Shown: positions 18,365 through 29,469 of the stretch, one piece after another
Numbering within the stretch: position 1 is the first letter of the stretch
Layout: every line of letters starts with the position of its first letter
Source: Candidatus Puniceispirillum sp.
GTDB taxonomy: Bacteria; Pseudomonadota; Alphaproteobacteria; Puniceispirillales; Puniceispirillaceae
Direction of reading: 5' to 3'
Assembly: GCA_028382965.1 (NCBI GenBank)
Contig: JAOEUK010000012.1
Location: 1-56,462, forward strand
DNA length: 56,462 nt
Program-made: the position numbers and the translations under genes
Notes under the pieces: generated by a model
What the model saw: the letters and a program-made list of their open reading frames with translations, nothing else
What the model was told of the DNA's origin: nothing
Databases searched by the model: none

Positions 18365-19513
18365 CTAGTTCTTGTTATCCGCACTCCGTGCAGATTTTGG
18401 AAGAACAAATATCTGTTTTGGATAAATTAAATCCGGATTTACAATATCCGCCTGGTTGCGCCTCACAATATCTACATATCTAACTCCATCGCCAAACCGG
18501 CGATAGGCAATACTCCAAAGAGCATCCCCCTTGTTAATAACAACCAGCGGTGATCCATCTTTCCCTTTCAAGAGATCACGTGATTTAATAGGAAGATCAT
18601 AACGGGCAACAACCTTATCAAAATCATCCAACAACACAAACTTCATTTGGTGCTGAAACGTTTCTAGAGCCAGACTACCGCCAATTTGCCATGCGCCATC
18701 AGTGAGAGCCATTGCCTCTCCAAATGGTCTACTTGCATCAGTTGCAATGATCCGCATCCCACCTTTTGATATACCAGAAATAAGAATTCGTGATTCATCT
18801 CGCCAAACAATAGCGGTTGGAAAAACTTTCGCAAGATCGCTCTTTACACTCATGTTGTCAGATAATGTTACCTGCTCAGCAATGATATTTTTCATGTCCA
18901 CATCACTGGTTTTAGATGTCATTTTCTTCTCATCATCAGACGACTGGATTAAAACAGGGACTTCGGTTGCTATTTCCGGCAACATAGCCACCAATGGCTT
19001 GGTTTCAGAGTCTGTGTAAATCTCAATAGCCAAAGTGCGATTGGCCAATCTGGTAGAGCCATCTTTGTTCTCTATTGCTATTGAAATGAGATGTTGGCCA
19101 GCGGCTAATCGTTTTTCTAGAACTATAACCCAATCACCTAGCCTATCAGCAACTGTTTTCCCAAGAATTACTTTCCCTTCAAAAATAAGGATTGTTGCTT
19201 TCGGTGATGAAGTTCCAGCAAAAACAGCACCACCATCGGGCTGCACTCGCGCAATATTAATGGCAAGCAGTGGGGGTGTATTTGCACCAGGCTGAGCATT
19301 CAACGTTTCAGGTACAACCAATTTTTTTAGATTATCTGGCGTTTCTATATGTTTTGATATTGCTTTTGTAACGTCAATGGATTGGTTATGCGAGCCCACC
19401 TTTTCAACACCATCATCTTCGAACACCATTGCTAACGCCAGAACAACAAGGACACCGCCCACCGCAATTAAGGTATAAAGTATCAAGCGCACTGATTGGG
19501 TTTCCTTTCTCAT
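18365..19513 (-). CDS. LysM domain protein with N-terminal membrane anchor
   Basis: 382 residues. A hydrophobic segment at about 10-30 probably anchors the protein, leaving the rest in the periplasm. The middle contains two beta-rich repeats of the bacterial Ig-like or carboxypeptidase-regulatory kind (about 90-165 and 245-320; VFAGTSSPKATILIFEG in the first). A C-terminal LysM module starts with KGDALWSIAYRRFGDG and ends with YPKQIFVLPK, typical of peptidoglycan binding. Related alphaproteobacterial proteins are annotated only as LysM proteins. It lies 63 bases upstream of the decarboxylase homologue on the same strand. Confidence 0.8.
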   Translation of the reverse strand: MRKETQSVRLILYTLIAVGGVLVVLALAMVFEDDGVEKVGSHNQSIDVTKAISKHIETPDNLKKLVVPETLNAQPGANTPPLLAINIARVQPDGGAVFAGTSSPKATILIFEGKVILGKTVADRLGDWVIVLEKRLAAGQHLISIAIENKDGSTRLANRTLAIEIYTDSETKPLVAMLPEIATEVPVLIQSSDDEKKMTSKTSDVDMKNIIAEQVTLSDNMSVKSDLAKVFPTAIVWRDESRILISGISKGGMRIIATDASRPFGEAMALTDGAWQIGGSLALETFQHQMKFVLLDDFDKVVARYDLPIKSRDLLKGKDGSPLVVINKGDALWSIAYRRFGDGVRYVDIVRRNQADIVNPDLIYPKQIFVLPKSARSADNKN

Positions 19514-19598
19514 TGTGAATAATTAATAACAGAGTAGTGCTAATTGAGTTAGGGTTCAATCACGACAACACTTAGCCTTACGAATAAGGGGTTTTTAA

Positions 19599-20162
19599 AT
19601 GAAAAAAATTTGTGTTTTTACTGGTGCCGCCTCTGGCACCAATCCACTTTACAAAGATGCTGCATATCAAATGGGCCAAATGATTGCATCACGTGGGTTT
19701 GGCCTGGTTTATGGAGGTGGAAAGATGGGCCTGATGGGAGCGGTTGCTGATGGTGCCCTAGCAGCCAACGGCACAGTAACCGGTATTATCCCAAAGTTTC
19801 TAGATAATATTGAGGTTGGCCATAAGGATGTGACAGAGCTTCATATCATTGATTCTATGCATGAAAGAAAAGCAATGATGTATGATATCGCCGATGCCTT
19901 CATCATTTTTCCTGGTGGACTTGGAACGCTTGATGAAACAATGGAAATCATTACATGGCGACAATTAGGGCTACATAAAAAACCAATTATTATTGTTAAT
20001 TTGAACGGCTACTGGGATACTATGTTGATAATGATCCAGAATATTATCAATCAGGGTTTCATGCATCATAGCCACGGCAGCCATTTTGATCAGGTCGACG
20101 ATCTGGACAACCTTATGAATAAGCTAGATCTCAAATTTAAATGCGATCAAATTCAAACCTGA
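19599..20162 (+). CDS. LOG family protein (nucleoside 5'-monophosphate phosphoribohydrolase)
   Basis: 187 residues of the LOG / TIGR00730 family, originally mislabelled lysine decarboxylases. These enzymes cleave cytokinin riboside monophosphate or AMP to the free base. The signature PGGLGTLDE is at 105-113, preceded by the conserved MHERKAMM (87-94). The N-terminal Rossmann strand is KKICVFTGAASG with YGGGKMGLMG (38-47). The gene is divergent from the LysM gene and converges on icd. The physiological substrate is unproven. Confidence 0.88.
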   Translation: MKKICVFTGAASGTNPLYKDAAYQMGQMIASRGFGLVYGGGKMGLMGAVADGALAANGTVTGIIPKFLDNIEVGHKDVTELHIIDSMHERKAMMYDIADAFIIFPGGLGTLDETMEIITWRQLGLHKKPIIIVNLNGYWDTMLIMIQNIINQGFMHHSHGSHFDQVDDLDNLMNKLDLKFKCDQIQT

Positions 20163-20299
20163 CGCACAGCCCACTAAAAACTGTTATTTTCCAAAAATCT
20201 CCCGTATGAAATTCATTTTTTTTTATTAACTAACTTAGTAATCATTTTTCCATATTGAACCAAACCAGCGTTAGAAATATTACCCCTTGATTAACTGCA

Positions 20300-22531
20300 T
20301 TAACCGATAATGTCGTTCAATGTTGTACTTGGCCGCATAATCGCTTCAACCTTATCTGCATCAACGCGATAATATCCGCCTAAGTCACAGGGCTTTCCCT
20401 GAGTCGAGGCTAGCTCAAAAACAATTTTACTTTCATTGTCTATTAGTTCTTCCGCTAGCTTGGCAAAATGATTAGCCAGTTCCTGATCTTCGTTTTGTTC
20501 GGCCAAAGCCTGTGCCCAATATAGCCCAAAATAAAAATGACTGTCACGAGTATCAGTTTGCCCAACATGGCGCGCTGGAGATTTGTTATTTTCCAATCCC
20601 CGCTGGGTAGCTTTGTCAGCAGCTTTACTCAGCACACCAGCCTTTTGATTACCAGTTGATTCAGCAATGAAGCTCAGCGACTCACTAAGCGCACAAAATT
20701 CACCAAGTGAATCCCAGCGCAAATGTCCTTCCTTAACCAATTGCTGAACATGTTTTGGTGCTGACCCAGCCGCCCCTGTTTCGAAAAGACCACCGCCATT
20801 CATCAATTTGACAACAGACAGCATTTTTGCCGATGTACCAAGTTCCAGAATAGGAAAAAGATCCGTCAAGTAATCACGGAGCACATTACCAGTTATCGAG
20901 ATACAGTCCTTACCAGCGGTAATTGTTTCAAGCGAGAATCGTGTTGCTTCACGTGGACTCATAATTCTGACAGATGACTCTGCCACATCAAGCTGTTTTA
21001 ACATTGCTTTTACATGGATAATAATCTGCGCATCATGAGGTCGTTTTTCATTCAACCAAAACACAGCCTCAGCACCTGTTGCCTTCTGGCGAGCAAGACC
21101 CAACCTAACCCAATCTTCAATCGGTGCCTGATTGGTAGTGGATGATCTCCAGATATCACCTTTTTCAACATGATGCTCATGCAAAATATCACCATTTGCC
21201 AAAATATAACGAACCAAACCATTATCAGAAACTTGAAATGTTGTGGGGTGTGATCCATATTCTTCAGCCTTTTGTGCCATCAGGCCAACATTTGAAACAG
21301 ATCCTACAGTTTTGGGATCTAGGGCACCATTTTTCTTAAAAAATTTTATCGTTTCATCATAAACCGGCGCGTAGGAATTATCAGGAATAACACATTTACA
21401 ATCCTGTTCACTCCCATCAGGGCCCCAACCCTTTCCACCAGCACGGATCAAAGCCGGCATTGAAGCATCTATAATCACATCTGATGAGACATGAAAATTA
21501 CTAAGGCCCTTGTCTGAATTCACCATATAGAGTGGTGGATTGTTAGCAAAGCATGAAGTTAAATCAGCCTCTAACTCACTGCGCTTAGCTATGGGAAGGG
21601 TGGCAATACGGGCCTCAAGATCACTAAGACCCAAGTTATAATCCATCCCCAGCTCATTCAATATGGCCTCATGTTTGGCGACAAATTCTTCCAATAAAAC
21701 AGAAACTGCTTTGCCAAAAATAATTGGGTCTGACACTTTCATCATCGTTGCTTTCAGATGAACTGAGAACAGAACACCCAAGTCTTTTGCATCTGCCAAT
21801 TCACTGCGCAAAAACGCATTTAACTTACTCATACTCATAAAAGAGGCATCCACAACAGTGCCTGCTTTTAGATTAAGCCCACCTTTTAAAACATTTATGT
21901 TTCCAGACTTATCCAAAAATTCAATTCTTGCTATGCCAGCCTGTGCTGCAGTCAATGTGGCTGATTTTTCGTTTGAAATAAAATCACCTGACGACATCGA
22001 CGAAACGTGAGTTTTTGAACTGGCATTCCAGACTCCCATCAAGTGCGGGTTGTTCTGCGCATATATTTTTACTGCCTTAGCACTTCGCCTATCAGAATTC
22101 CCCTCCCGCAAAACGGGGTTAACTGCGCTGCCCTTAATAGCATCATAGCATGCAGCAATGGTTCTTTCCTCATCATTTGCCGGTGAAAGGGGGTAATCTG
22201 GGAGATTATAGCCTTGTCCCTGTAATTCGCTGATGCAGCTGGCAAGCTGGGGAATGGAGGCTGAAACATTTGGTAACTTCACTACATTGGCTTTAGGCAT
22301 TTTCACCAGTTCACCTAGCTCAGCAAGATCATCCAACTGGCACTGATCATCAGTTAAGTGATCAGGAAATGCGGCAATCACGCGACCAGCAAGTGAAATA
22401 TCACGACGGCCAACAGTCAATCCGGCAGGTTGAACAAAGCGGTTAATAATTGGCAAAAGTGATGCGCTTGCCAATTCAGGTGCCTCGTCAACCTTGGTAT
22501 AAATTAAATCAGGAATAATTGTGTCTGACAT
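20300..22531 (-). CDS. icd: Isocitrate dehydrogenase, NADP-dependent, monomeric type
   Basis: Oxidative decarboxylation of isocitrate to 2-oxoglutarate in the TCA cycle. 743 residues, the length of the large single-chain IDH-II class, not the about 410 of the dimeric enzyme. Recognisable blocks include [29 protein letters not shown]-like [11 protein letters not shown], and HYFGLYWAQ-type [11 protein letters not shown] near the C-terminus. It supplies the 2-oxoglutarate sensed by PII. It lies 89 bases downstream of alaS on the same strand. Confidence 0.95.
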   Translation of the reverse strand: MSDTIIPDLIYTKVDEAPELASASLLPIINRFVQPAGLTVGRRDISLAGRVIAAFPDHLTDDQCQLDDLAELGELVKMPKANVVKLPNVSASIPQLASCISELQGQGYNLPDYPLSPANDEERTIAACYDAIKGSAVNPVLREGNSDRRSAKAVKIYAQNNPHLMGVWNASSKTHVSSMSSGDFISNEKSATLTAAQAGIARIEFLDKSGNINVLKGGLNLKAGTVVDASFMSMSKLNAFLRSELADAKDLGVLFSVHLKATMMKVSDPIIFGKAVSVLLEEFVAKHEAILNELGMDYNLGLSDLEARIATLPIAKRSELEADLTSCFANNPPLYMVNSDKGLSNFHVSSDVIIDASMPALIRAGGKGWGPDGSEQDCKCVIPDNSYAPVYDETIKFFKKNGALDPKTVGSVSNVGLMAQKAEEYGSHPTTFQVSDNGLVRYILANGDILHEHHVEKGDIWRSSTTNQAPIEDWVRLGLARQKATGAEAVFWLNEKRPHDAQIIIHVKAMLKQLDVAESSVRIMSPREATRFSLETITAGKDCISITGNVLRDYLTDLFPILELGTSAKMLSVVKLMNGGGLFETGAAGSAPKHVQQLVKEGHLRWDSLGEFCALSESLSFIAESTGNQKAGVLSKAADKATQRGLENNKSPARHVGQTDTRDSHFYFGLYWAQALAEQNEDQELANHFAKLAEELIDNESKIVFELASTQGKPCDLGGYYRVDADKVEAIMRPSTTLNDIIG

Positions 22532-22620
22532 ATCATTTGCCTTTTTGTGAAATTATGGAAAAAATGCCCTTGGATCAGGGCAAAATGAACTGATCAGCTT
22601 AGTATTGAGTTACATGATAT

Positions 22621-25254
22621 CTACAAAGCTGCTGATACAGCCCTTAAAGCTTCAGCTGCCTTGCCAGCATTTGGACCTCCAGCTTGCGCCATATCAGGGC
22701 GACCACCGCCACCACTACCGCCAAGTGCGGCAGAACCTATCTTCACAAGGTCAACTGCACTTTTTTGGCTGGCGAGGTCAGCCGTGACAGCCACTACAAT
22801 AGATGCTTTTCCATCATCAGTAGCAACAAGACATATTACCGCTTTTTCCAGTGGTGATTTAATTTCATCCGCCAATGATTTTAATTCACGTGCAGGCGTG
22901 TTTTCCAGCAAACGCCCTATAAAGGTGACACCATTAATAACATCACTACCAGCCCCATTGCCATCAGCAGCAATTTTTCGCCGTAACTGACTAATATCAC
23001 GCTCAGCTTTTTTACGATCTTCAACAAGCTGTGCAACACGTTCCGCCAGCTGTTCTGGCGCAATTTTGAGTAAATCAGAGGTTTTTGTAAGAATAGCATC
23101 GCGTGCATCAATCCACGCAAGAGCCCCTTCATGGGTTACTGCCTCAATCCGGCGCACGCCACCAGCAACAGCTGATTCTGAAATAATTTTTAGAAGACTA
23201 ATATCACCAGTCTGGACCACATGCGTGCCACCACATAATTCAACCGACCAAGCCTTATTGGGATTATCATCGTTCATTCCACCCATCTGCACGACACGGA
23301 CCTCATCACCATATTTTTCGCCAAACAGAGCTAAAGCACCTAGCTCAACCGCCGAATCGGGAGTCATAATGCGTGTTGTCACATCCGAATTCATCCGAAT
23401 TCGAGCATTTACAATTTTTTGTACCTGGTCCAATTCACTAGCCAGAACAGCTTTCTGATGTGAAAAATCAAAACGTAAACGATCAGGGCTAACTAATGAT
23501 CCCTTCTGCGCTACATGATCACCAAGCACAAGGCGCAATGCCTCATGAAGCAGGTGCGTTGCAGAATGGTTGGCGCGCAATCGTAAACGACGCGCCACAT
23601 CAACTTGCAAACGGACCTCTTGGCCTTTCGTCAAAATACCAGTTTCAATCTCTATCTGATGGACAAACAAACCTAATGGTGTTTTTTGTGTGTCGATAAC
23701 ACGCGCCAAACCTTCGTTCCATATAACCATGCCAACATCACCAAGCTGGCCACCTGATTCTGCATAGAATGGCGTCTGATTTACCACCATTTGCACAGTA
23801 CTGCCTTTCCCAATTGAATCAATATTGGCATTCGTATCAACAAGGGCCACCACCATCCCTTCGGCAGTGTCCGAGTTGTAGCCAAGGAATTCAGTAGGTT
23901 CTAATGCCTGTGACAAGTGAAGCCAGATAGTTTCGGTTACACTATCACCCGAACCACTCCAGGCCCGCCGTGCAGTTGCCTTTTGAGTGTTCATTGCAGT
24001 TTTGAACCCTTCAACGTCAACCTCCCAACCATAGCCCCGCATGAAATCTTGAGTTAAATCAAGCGGAAAACCAAATGTATCATAGAGCTTAAATGCCATC
24101 GCCCCATCAAGCGTTCCGCACGATGACTTACCAACAACCTCATCATTTAAGATACGCAAGCCCCGCCCTAAAGTTTCTTTAAAACGCACCTCTTCCAATT
24201 TCAGCGTTTCAGCAATTAGCGACTGAGCACGGCCAAGTTCACCAAATTGCGCTCCCATTTCAGCTACCAACGTTGGCACTAGCCTGTGCATTGTGGGGTC
24301 AGCACAACCCATCTGATGAATATGTCTCATGGCTCGCCTCATAATTCGCCTCAAAACATAACCACGCCCTTCATTGGAAGGCAAAACTCCATCAGCAATT
24401 AAAAACGAAGAAGCACGTAAGTGGTCAGCAACTACACGATGCCCAATATTATGCTTCCCATTGGGCGAGGTCCCCGAGGCTTCAGCCGACGCTTCAATTA
24501 AAGCACGCAAAAGATCAATTTCATAGTTATCATGTTTACCCTGCAATACCGCAGCAATTCGTTCAAGGCCCATACCTGTATCAATCGAAGGTTTTGGAAG
24601 ATTAAAGCGTTTACCTGGCACCTGTTCAAATTGCATAAAAACTAAATTCCAGATTTCAATAAAACGATCCCCATCTTCATCTGGTGATCCGGGCGGCCCA
24701 CCAGGGATATGATCGCCGTGATCATAGAAAATTTCTGAACAAGGGCCGCATGGACCAGTATCACCCATAGCCCAAAAGTTATCAGAAGTCGCTATTCTAA
24801 TAATTCGATCATCACGAAGGCCAGCTATTCTTTTCCACAAAGATGCTGCCTCTTCATCTTCATGATAAACGGTTACCAACAGTTTTTTGGCTTCAAGGCC
24901 ATATTCCTTAGTAAGTAAGTCCCACGATAGTTCTATCGCAGTCTCCTTAAAATAATCACCAAAGGAAAAATTTCCAAGCATTTCAAAAAACGTGTGGTGG
25001 CGAGCAGTGTACCCAACATTTTCAAGATCATTATGTTTGCCACCAGCCCTTACACATTTTTGTGAAGTGGTAGCCTTAACGTAATCACGAGTTTCTGCAC
25101 CAGTGAACAAATTTTTAAACTGAACCATCCCAGAATTAGCAAACATCAAGGTCGGGTCGTTCTGCGGAACAAGAGGGCTGGATGCAACAATTTGGTGCCC
25201 ATTTTTAGCAAAATATTCTAAAAACGTAGCACGGATATCATTCACACTCGACAT
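22621..25254 (-). CDS. alaS: Alanyl-tRNA synthetase
   Basis: Charges tRNA-Ala; about 877 residues, matching the family. The class II core begins [13 protein letters not shown] and includes [26 protein letters not shown] and the motif around TGMGLERIA. The editing domain has the zinc ligands [11 protein letters not shown] and CGGTHV. The C-terminal C-Ala domain ends with a [16 protein letters not shown] block. The ATG at 25254 gives the normal opening; an in-frame GTG at 25266 is possible. It lies between recA and icd on the same strand. Confidence 0.97.
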   Translation of the reverse strand: MSSVNDIRATFLEYFAKNGHQIVASSPLVPQNDPTLMFANSGMVQFKNLFTGAETRDYVKATTSQKCVRAGGKHNDLENVGYTARHHTFFEMLGNFSFGDYFKETAIELSWDLLTKEYGLEAKKLLVTVYHEDEEAASLWKRIAGLRDDRIIRIATSDNFWAMGDTGPCGPCSEIFYDHGDHIPGGPPGSPDEDGDRFIEIWNLVFMQFEQVPGKRFNLPKPSIDTGMGLERIAAVLQGKHDNYEIDLLRALIEASAEASGTSPNGKHNIGHRVVADHLRASSFLIADGVLPSNEGRGYVLRRIMRRAMRHIHQMGCADPTMHRLVPTLVAEMGAQFGELGRAQSLIAETLKLEEVRFKETLGRGLRILNDEVVGKSSCGTLDGAMAFKLYDTFGFPLDLTQDFMRGYGWEVDVEGFKTAMNTQKATARRAWSGSGDSVTETIWLHLSQALEPTEFLGYNSDTAEGMVVALVDTNANIDSIGKGSTVQMVVNQTPFYAESGGQLGDVGMVIWNEGLARVIDTQKTPLGLFVHQIEIETGILTKGQEVRLQVDVARRLRLRANHSATHLLHEALRLVLGDHVAQKGSLVSPDRLRFDFSHQKAVLASELDQVQKIVNARIRMNSDVTTRIMTPDSAVELGALALFGEKYGDEVRVVQMGGMNDDNPNKAWSVELCGGTHVVQTGDISLLKIISESAVAGGVRRIEAVTHEGALAWIDARDAILTKTSDLLKIAPEQLAERVAQLVEDRKKAERDISQLRRKIAADGNGAGSDVINGVTFIGRLLENTPARELKSLADEIKSPLEKAVICLVATDDGKASIVVAVTADLASQKSAVDLVKIGSAALGGSGGGGRPDMAQAGGPNAGKAAEALRAVSAAL

Positions 25255-25471
25255 AGGCCTGCCCACAACACAGCGTCTGTTTCACAGTTTCTCATATACT
25301 TCAATTTCACTAGACTATTTTACCACAAAAGATTTCATTATTTACGATTATTATTTACCCACCACGAGGGGCTTCTGTCCAGTTGAAGTTGTTTAATTTG
25401 AAAGTTCTCATAAATATTTTATCAAAAATGCTGATTAGCAATCTATGAAGAAAAGAAAAATAATTTAATAC

Positions 25472-25509
25472 AAAAAAGCCAGCCTGGCGAACCAGAACTA
25501 GCCTTTTTT
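25472..25509 (-). terminator. Intrinsic terminator after recA
   Basis: Read on the minus strand, a GCTAG/CTGGC stem continues into CTGG-TTCG-CCAG, capped by a UUCG tetraloop. A-tracts and T-tracts pair at the base, with a TTTTTT run at the 3' end. It lies about 40 bases past the recA stop. Confidence 0.8.
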
Positions 25510-25545
25510 ATATTAAATTAAAACTATACGATATTTGCCTAAAAA

Positions 25546-26643
25546 CTATTCCGCTGTATCAGGCGAATCTGGCACCTTCGCAGCTTCACTGTCACCAATT
25601 GAATTATCAAGCATTTGATCACCAACAAGGCCCGCATTTTTTCGAATTGCACTTTCAATTTCATCAGCCAACTCTAAGTTGTCTCGAAGGAATGTTTTTG
25701 CATTTTCTCGACCTTGACCAATTCGTTGACCGTTATACGAAATCCAAGCACCAGACTTATCAACAATGCCGGCAGCAACACCGAGATCAAGCAATTCACC
25801 CATCTTGGAAATACCTTCGCCGTACATAATGTCAAATTCAACCGTGCGGAAAGGCGCAGCAACTTTATTTTTCACAACTTTAACACGAGTTTGATTACCA
25901 ACCACCTCATCTCGATCTTTAATTGCGCCAATGCGGCGAATGTCTATTCGAACTGAAGCATAAAATTTTAAAGCATTACCGCCAGTAGTTGTTTCTGGAT
26001 TACCAAACATTACACCAATTTTAAGCCTAATTTGATTGATAAATATAACCAAACAATTTGACCTTGAGATCGAAGATGTTAATTTTCGTAAGGCTTGGCT
26101 CATCAAGCGGGCATGCAAGCCCATGTGGTGGTCACCCATTTCACCTTCGAGTTCAGCACGAGGTACAAGTGCTGCAACTGAGTCAATTACAAGAACATCG
26201 ACTGCACCAGAACGCACTAACGTATCTGTTATTTCCAATGCTTGCTCACCTGCATCAGGTTGAGAAATCAGCAAGTCATCAATATTCACACCAAGTTTAC
26301 GAGCATAAGCCGGGTCAAGCGCATGTTCCGCGTCAACGAAAGCGCAAGTACCACCTTCTTTTTGCGCTTCAGCAACAGCGTGGAGAGCTAATGTCGTTTT
26401 TCCTGACGATTCTGGGCCATAAATTTCAACAATGCGCCCTTTTGGAAAGCCGCCAATTCCAAGGCCAATATCAAGGCCAAGTGAGCCGGTGGAAATGGCT
26501 TGCACGTCAACTGCAGATTCTCGTTGCCCAAGCTTCATTACTGAGCCTTTACCAAAGGCTTTTTCAATTTGCCCGATGGCTGCCTCAAGAGCCTTGTTCT
26601 TATCATCACTTTTCATTTTGATATCCACTACAGCACCATCCAT
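25546..26643 (-). CDS. recA: Recombinase RecA
   Basis: Strand-exchange recombinase and co-protease for LexA. 365 residues. Walker A GPESSGKT at 76-83, the Walker B region [12 protein letters not shown], the MSQALRKLT block and loop L2 around [16 protein letters not shown] are all present. The C-terminal tail is acidic, as usual. AAGGAGG nine bases before the ATG supports the start at 26643. The gene stands alone with its own terminator, and a LexA-box-like element lies about 140 bases upstream. Confidence 0.98.
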   Translation of the reverse strand: MDGAVVDIKMKSDDKNKALEAAIGQIEKAFGKGSVMKLGQRESAVDVQAISTGSLGLDIGLGIGGFPKGRIVEIYGPESSGKTTLALHAVAEAQKEGGTCAFVDAEHALDPAYARKLGVNIDDLLISQPDAGEQALEITDTLVRSGAVDVLVIDSVAALVPRAELEGEMGDHHMGLHARLMSQALRKLTSSISRSNCLVIFINQIRLKIGVMFGNPETTTGGNALKFYASVRIDIRRIGAIKDRDEVVGNQTRVKVVKNKVAAPFRTVEFDIMYGEGISKMGELLDLGVAAGIVDKSGAWISYNGQRIGQGRENAKTFLRDNLELADEIESAIRKNAGLVGDQMLDNSIGDSEAAKVPDSPDTAE

Positions 26644-26783
26644 TTATTTATGCCTCCTTAGTTACATAACCACCAACCCCTGTCCATGATTAGCTCATCT
26701 AATTTTTTATATTTTTCAATAGAACCAGAACAATTTGGATTAGTTTTTGAAATTTAATTTCTATATTTTATATTTTAATTTTT

Positions 26784-26798
26784 GTACTCTATTTGTTC
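26784..26798 (-). promoter_or_regulatory. Possible LexA (SOS) box upstream of recA
   Basis: GTACTCTATTTGTTC fits the alphaproteobacterial LexA pattern GTTC-N7-GTTC with one mismatch (GTAC in the first half). It is 141 bases upstream of the recA start, in an otherwise gene-free and AT-rich 296-base interval (26644-26939). The placement is sensible, but one mismatch in eight positions makes this tentative. Confidence 0.35.
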
Positions 26799-26939
26799 TA
26801 AAGTCAAGCTTACTTTCACCTTTTGTTCTTTTTGTGATAAAATAAAAAAATTAAGGTGATTTATAAGCTATTACTAATTCAGTAATATTTTTGTAAAATT
26901 CTGTTTGACTATGGCAGAGAATGCACAACTCACTGTTGG

Positions 26940-27479
26940 TTAGTCGTCGCGATGAACGCGCTCCATCCGCTCATGTCGTTCCTGTGCATGTAAGCTTAAT
27001 GAAGCAATAGGCCGAGCTTCAAGGCGTTTTAAATTAATCGGCTCATCAGTTTCAACGCAATAGCCATAGCTTCCATCTTCTATGCGGCGTAACGCCGATT
27101 CAATTTTCTGCAGTAGCTTACGCTCACGATCCCTTGTTCTGAGGTCAAGCGCAGCATTACTCTCGATTTGTGCACGATCCATCTGATCTGGTTGATGCAA
27201 ATTTTCCTGCGAAAGTCCTGTTATTGTTCCGCTAGCATCATCAAGTAATTCCTCTTTCCACGCTTCAAGCTTCTGCTGAAAATATAGAAGTTGCAGCGGA
27301 TTCATAAACTCTTCTGTATCAATGGGCCTATAACCTTTTGGCAACATGCTTTGATCAATAGACCCAACACTAAACTCGCTTGCTTTATCGACCATTCTTT
27401 CTGATAAGACGGCATCGTTACCCGCACTTTCCAGCAGAGTAATGTCTGACTTAACAGATACTGCCTGTTTGTCCTTCAT
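26940..27479 (-). CDS. dksA: DksA/TraR family RNA polymerase-binding factor
   Basis: Secondary-channel regulator of RNA polymerase, working with ppGpp in the stringent response. 179 residues, with an N-terminal extension of about 45 residues before the coiled coil. The zinc-finger region reads YGYCVETDEPINLKRLEARP and then LSLHAQERHER: only one Cys remains of the four in E. coli DksA. The coiled-coil tip region is around LDDASGTITGL, where E. coli has DDTxxA-like residues. One-Cys DksA proteins are common in alphaproteobacteria, so this is lineage-typical. Divergent from the DUF3553 gene. Confidence 0.88.
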   Translation of the reverse strand: MKDKQAVSVKSDITLLESAGNDAVLSERMVDKASEFSVGSIDQSMLPKGYRPIDTEEFMNPLQLLYFQQKLEAWKEELLDDASGTITGLSQENLHQPDQMDRAQIESNAALDLRTRDRERKLLQKIESALRRIEDGSYGYCVETDEPINLKRLEARPIASLSLHAQERHERMERVHRDD

Positions 27480-27773
27480 TTCATCACCCTTGCAATCAAA
27501 TAGAAGAGGTTTACAATCACTTAAACCTTAAAAGCCGGTTGTGAATTACACCTATTCCTATGGTTCTGCAAGGCATTTTTTCCTAAGGCTATGACTTAAA
27601 CAATCTCAGAGTAAGACAAACTCAAGGCTAAACATCTTTTGCAATAACAAATTTTACAGCCTTTTTATGTTGACCCACAAACCAAAATAGGTTGCTTGGT
27701 AATGTAAAATTATGGCAGTAAATATTTTGTTATTCCCACAATTGATAAAAATAAAAATCTAGGAATTTTCTAT
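27480..27773. promoter_or_regulatory. Divergent intergenic region dksA / DUF3553 gene
   Basis: 294 bases between two divergent genes. They should hold both promoters. I see no gene, strong hairpin or recognisable operator here. Confidence 0.3.
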
Positions 27774-27971
27774 TTGCTTTATTTTAGCCTTGGCGATTTT
27801 GTCAGACATCCAGAAAAACATGATTGGGGCCTCGGTCAAGTACAGTCAATTGTTGGAATGAATGTTACAGTTAACTTTGAAAATGTTGGAAAACAGATGA
27901 TTAACTGTGATTTAATTGAGCTAGTGGCAGCCTCACCAGCCATTAACAGAACTTCATTCAACAAATTCTAG
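27774..27971 (+). CDS. DUF3553 domain protein
   Basis: 65 residues of a small conserved alphaproteobacterial family. The core is LGDFVRHPEKHDWGLGQVQS then VTVNFENVGKQ, typical of this family, which resembles the small beta-barrel domains seen at the end of UvrD/CarD-type proteins. The role is unknown. The start is TTG at 27774 with AGGAA eight bases upstream; no ATG is available. It precedes hemA by about 100 bases. Confidence 0.8.
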   Translation: MLYFSLGDFVRHPEKHDWGLGQVQSIVGMNVTVNFENVGKQMINCDLIELVAASPAINRTSFNKF

Positions 27972-28074
27972 TTGTTGTAAAAATTATTTTCACCCTAAAA
28001 TTTTTTGTTGGGCTTTCCTTTACATTGTTGTAGCAGTCTTTGAGCACGCAATATTGATGCAGTGAGGATTAAAG

Positions 28075-29277
28075 TTGGACTATATTAGAATTTTTCAAAG
28101 CAAACTGGATCAACTGAAGGACCAAAATTTTTACCGCACTTTTGTTGAGCTTGATCGCCAAGCAGGCAACCACCCTCACGCATTATGGAACAGTGCAGAT
28201 GGCCAAAAGCCTGTTGTTGTGTGGTGCTCAAATGATTACCTTGCAATGGGACAAAACCCTAGTGTTGTCAAAGCTATCAGCAGCGCAATTGAACAGCATG
28301 GCGCAGGAGCAGGCGGCACCCGTAACATATCTGGAACAAGCGCGGCAATTGTAGCTTTGGAGACTGAATTGGCCAAGCTGCATGGTAAAGAGCGTGCTCT
28401 TGTTTTAACCAGTGGCTATGTTGCAAACGAGGCAAGCATCAGCGCCATTGCAGGATTGCTTGACAATATCATCATATTATCTGACGAAATGAATCATGCT
28501 TCAATCATCTCAGGTATCCGGTATGCGCGCTGTGACAAAGTCATTTTTCGGCATAATAACTTAAAACACCTAGAAGAGCTGCTTGCTGCACAGCCAATAG
28601 ATAGACCAAAGATGGTTGTTTTTGAGTCAGTATACTCAATGGACGGTGACACTAGTCCAGTCATTGAAATTACTGCACTTTCAAAAAAATATAACGCTTT
28701 AACTTACCTTGATGAAGTACATGCAGTTGGGATGTATGGCGATGAAGGTGGCGGCATAGCACAGATGTGCGGCATTCAGGATGAAATAGATGTGATCCAA
28801 GGCACACTGGGAAAGGCATTTGGCGTTGCTGGAGGCTATATTGCGGCAGATGACGTGATTTGCGATGCTGTAAGAAGTTTTGGTTCAGGCTTTATTTTTA
28901 CCACTGCTCTGCCACCTGCGCTAGCGTTTGGTGCATTAGAATCCGTCAAATATCTCCGCAACAATTCTAGCGAGAGGACATCTCTACAACATCAGGTTGG
29001 CAAACTGAAAACTAAATTACGAGAAGTAGGCCTGCCTATCTTGGAAGGTAGCACTCATATTATTCCAATAATGGTAAATGATGCGATTAAATGCACCAAA
29101 ATTTGTCAAATTTTATTGCAGGATTTTGGAGTTTATGTTCAGCCAATTAACTATCCAACTGTTCCAAAAGGCGCTGAACGGTTACGCCTAACACCAGGTC
29201 CATTTCATACAGATACTATGATAGATCATCTCGTTGACGCCCTTTTGAAATCTTTTAAAAAAGCGTCAACGAGATAA
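28075..29277 (+). CDS. hemA: 5-aminolevulinate synthase
   Basis: Condenses glycine and succinyl-CoA to 5-aminolevulinate, the first haem step in alphaproteobacteria. PLP-dependent, 400 residues. The active-site lysine is in [13 protein letters not shown] (about 246-258). [10 protein letters not shown] holds the PLP-interacting Asp, and CSNDYLAMG near residue 51 and [13 protein letters not shown] near residue 80 are typical. The start is TTG at 28075, with GAGG about nine bases upstream and the normal opening ([13 protein letters not shown]). Ferrochelatase follows on the same strand. Confidence 0.96.
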   Translation: MDYIRIFQSKLDQLKDQNFYRTFVELDRQAGNHPHALWNSADGQKPVVVWCSNDYLAMGQNPSVVKAISSAIEQHGAGAGGTRNISGTSAAIVALETELAKLHGKERALVLTSGYVANEASISAIAGLLDNIIILSDEMNHASIISGIRYARCDKVIFRHNNLKHLEELLAAQPIDRPKMVVFESVYSMDGDTSPVIEITALSKKYNALTYLDEVHAVGMYGDEGGGIAQMCGIQDEIDVIQGTLGKAFGVAGGYIAADDVICDAVRSFGSGFIFTTALPPALAFGALESVKYLRNNSSERTSLQHQVGKLKTKLREVGLPILEGSTHIIPIMVNDAIKCTKICQILLQDFGVYVQPINYPTVPKGAERLRLTPGPFHTDTMIDHLVDALLKSFKKASTR

Positions 29278-29469
29278 ATAAAACTAAATAATATTAGCCG
29301 TACAACGCAATATGAATCATGCAGCATGCATTCAAAAGGCTAGATTTATGGGAACAAAACACCTACATAAGTGAAAGTAAGAATAACTACTATATAGTTT
29401 ATTTCACCGTTCTCTATTTTGTCCCAAGGCATATTGATCGTCTATGGCATCTTAAACTGTTTATGGAAT

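Noticed and set aside
26940-27479. One-cysteine zinc finger of DksA as a defect
   Set aside because: This form is, to my knowledge, usual in alphaproteobacteria, so it is not evidence of loss of function.
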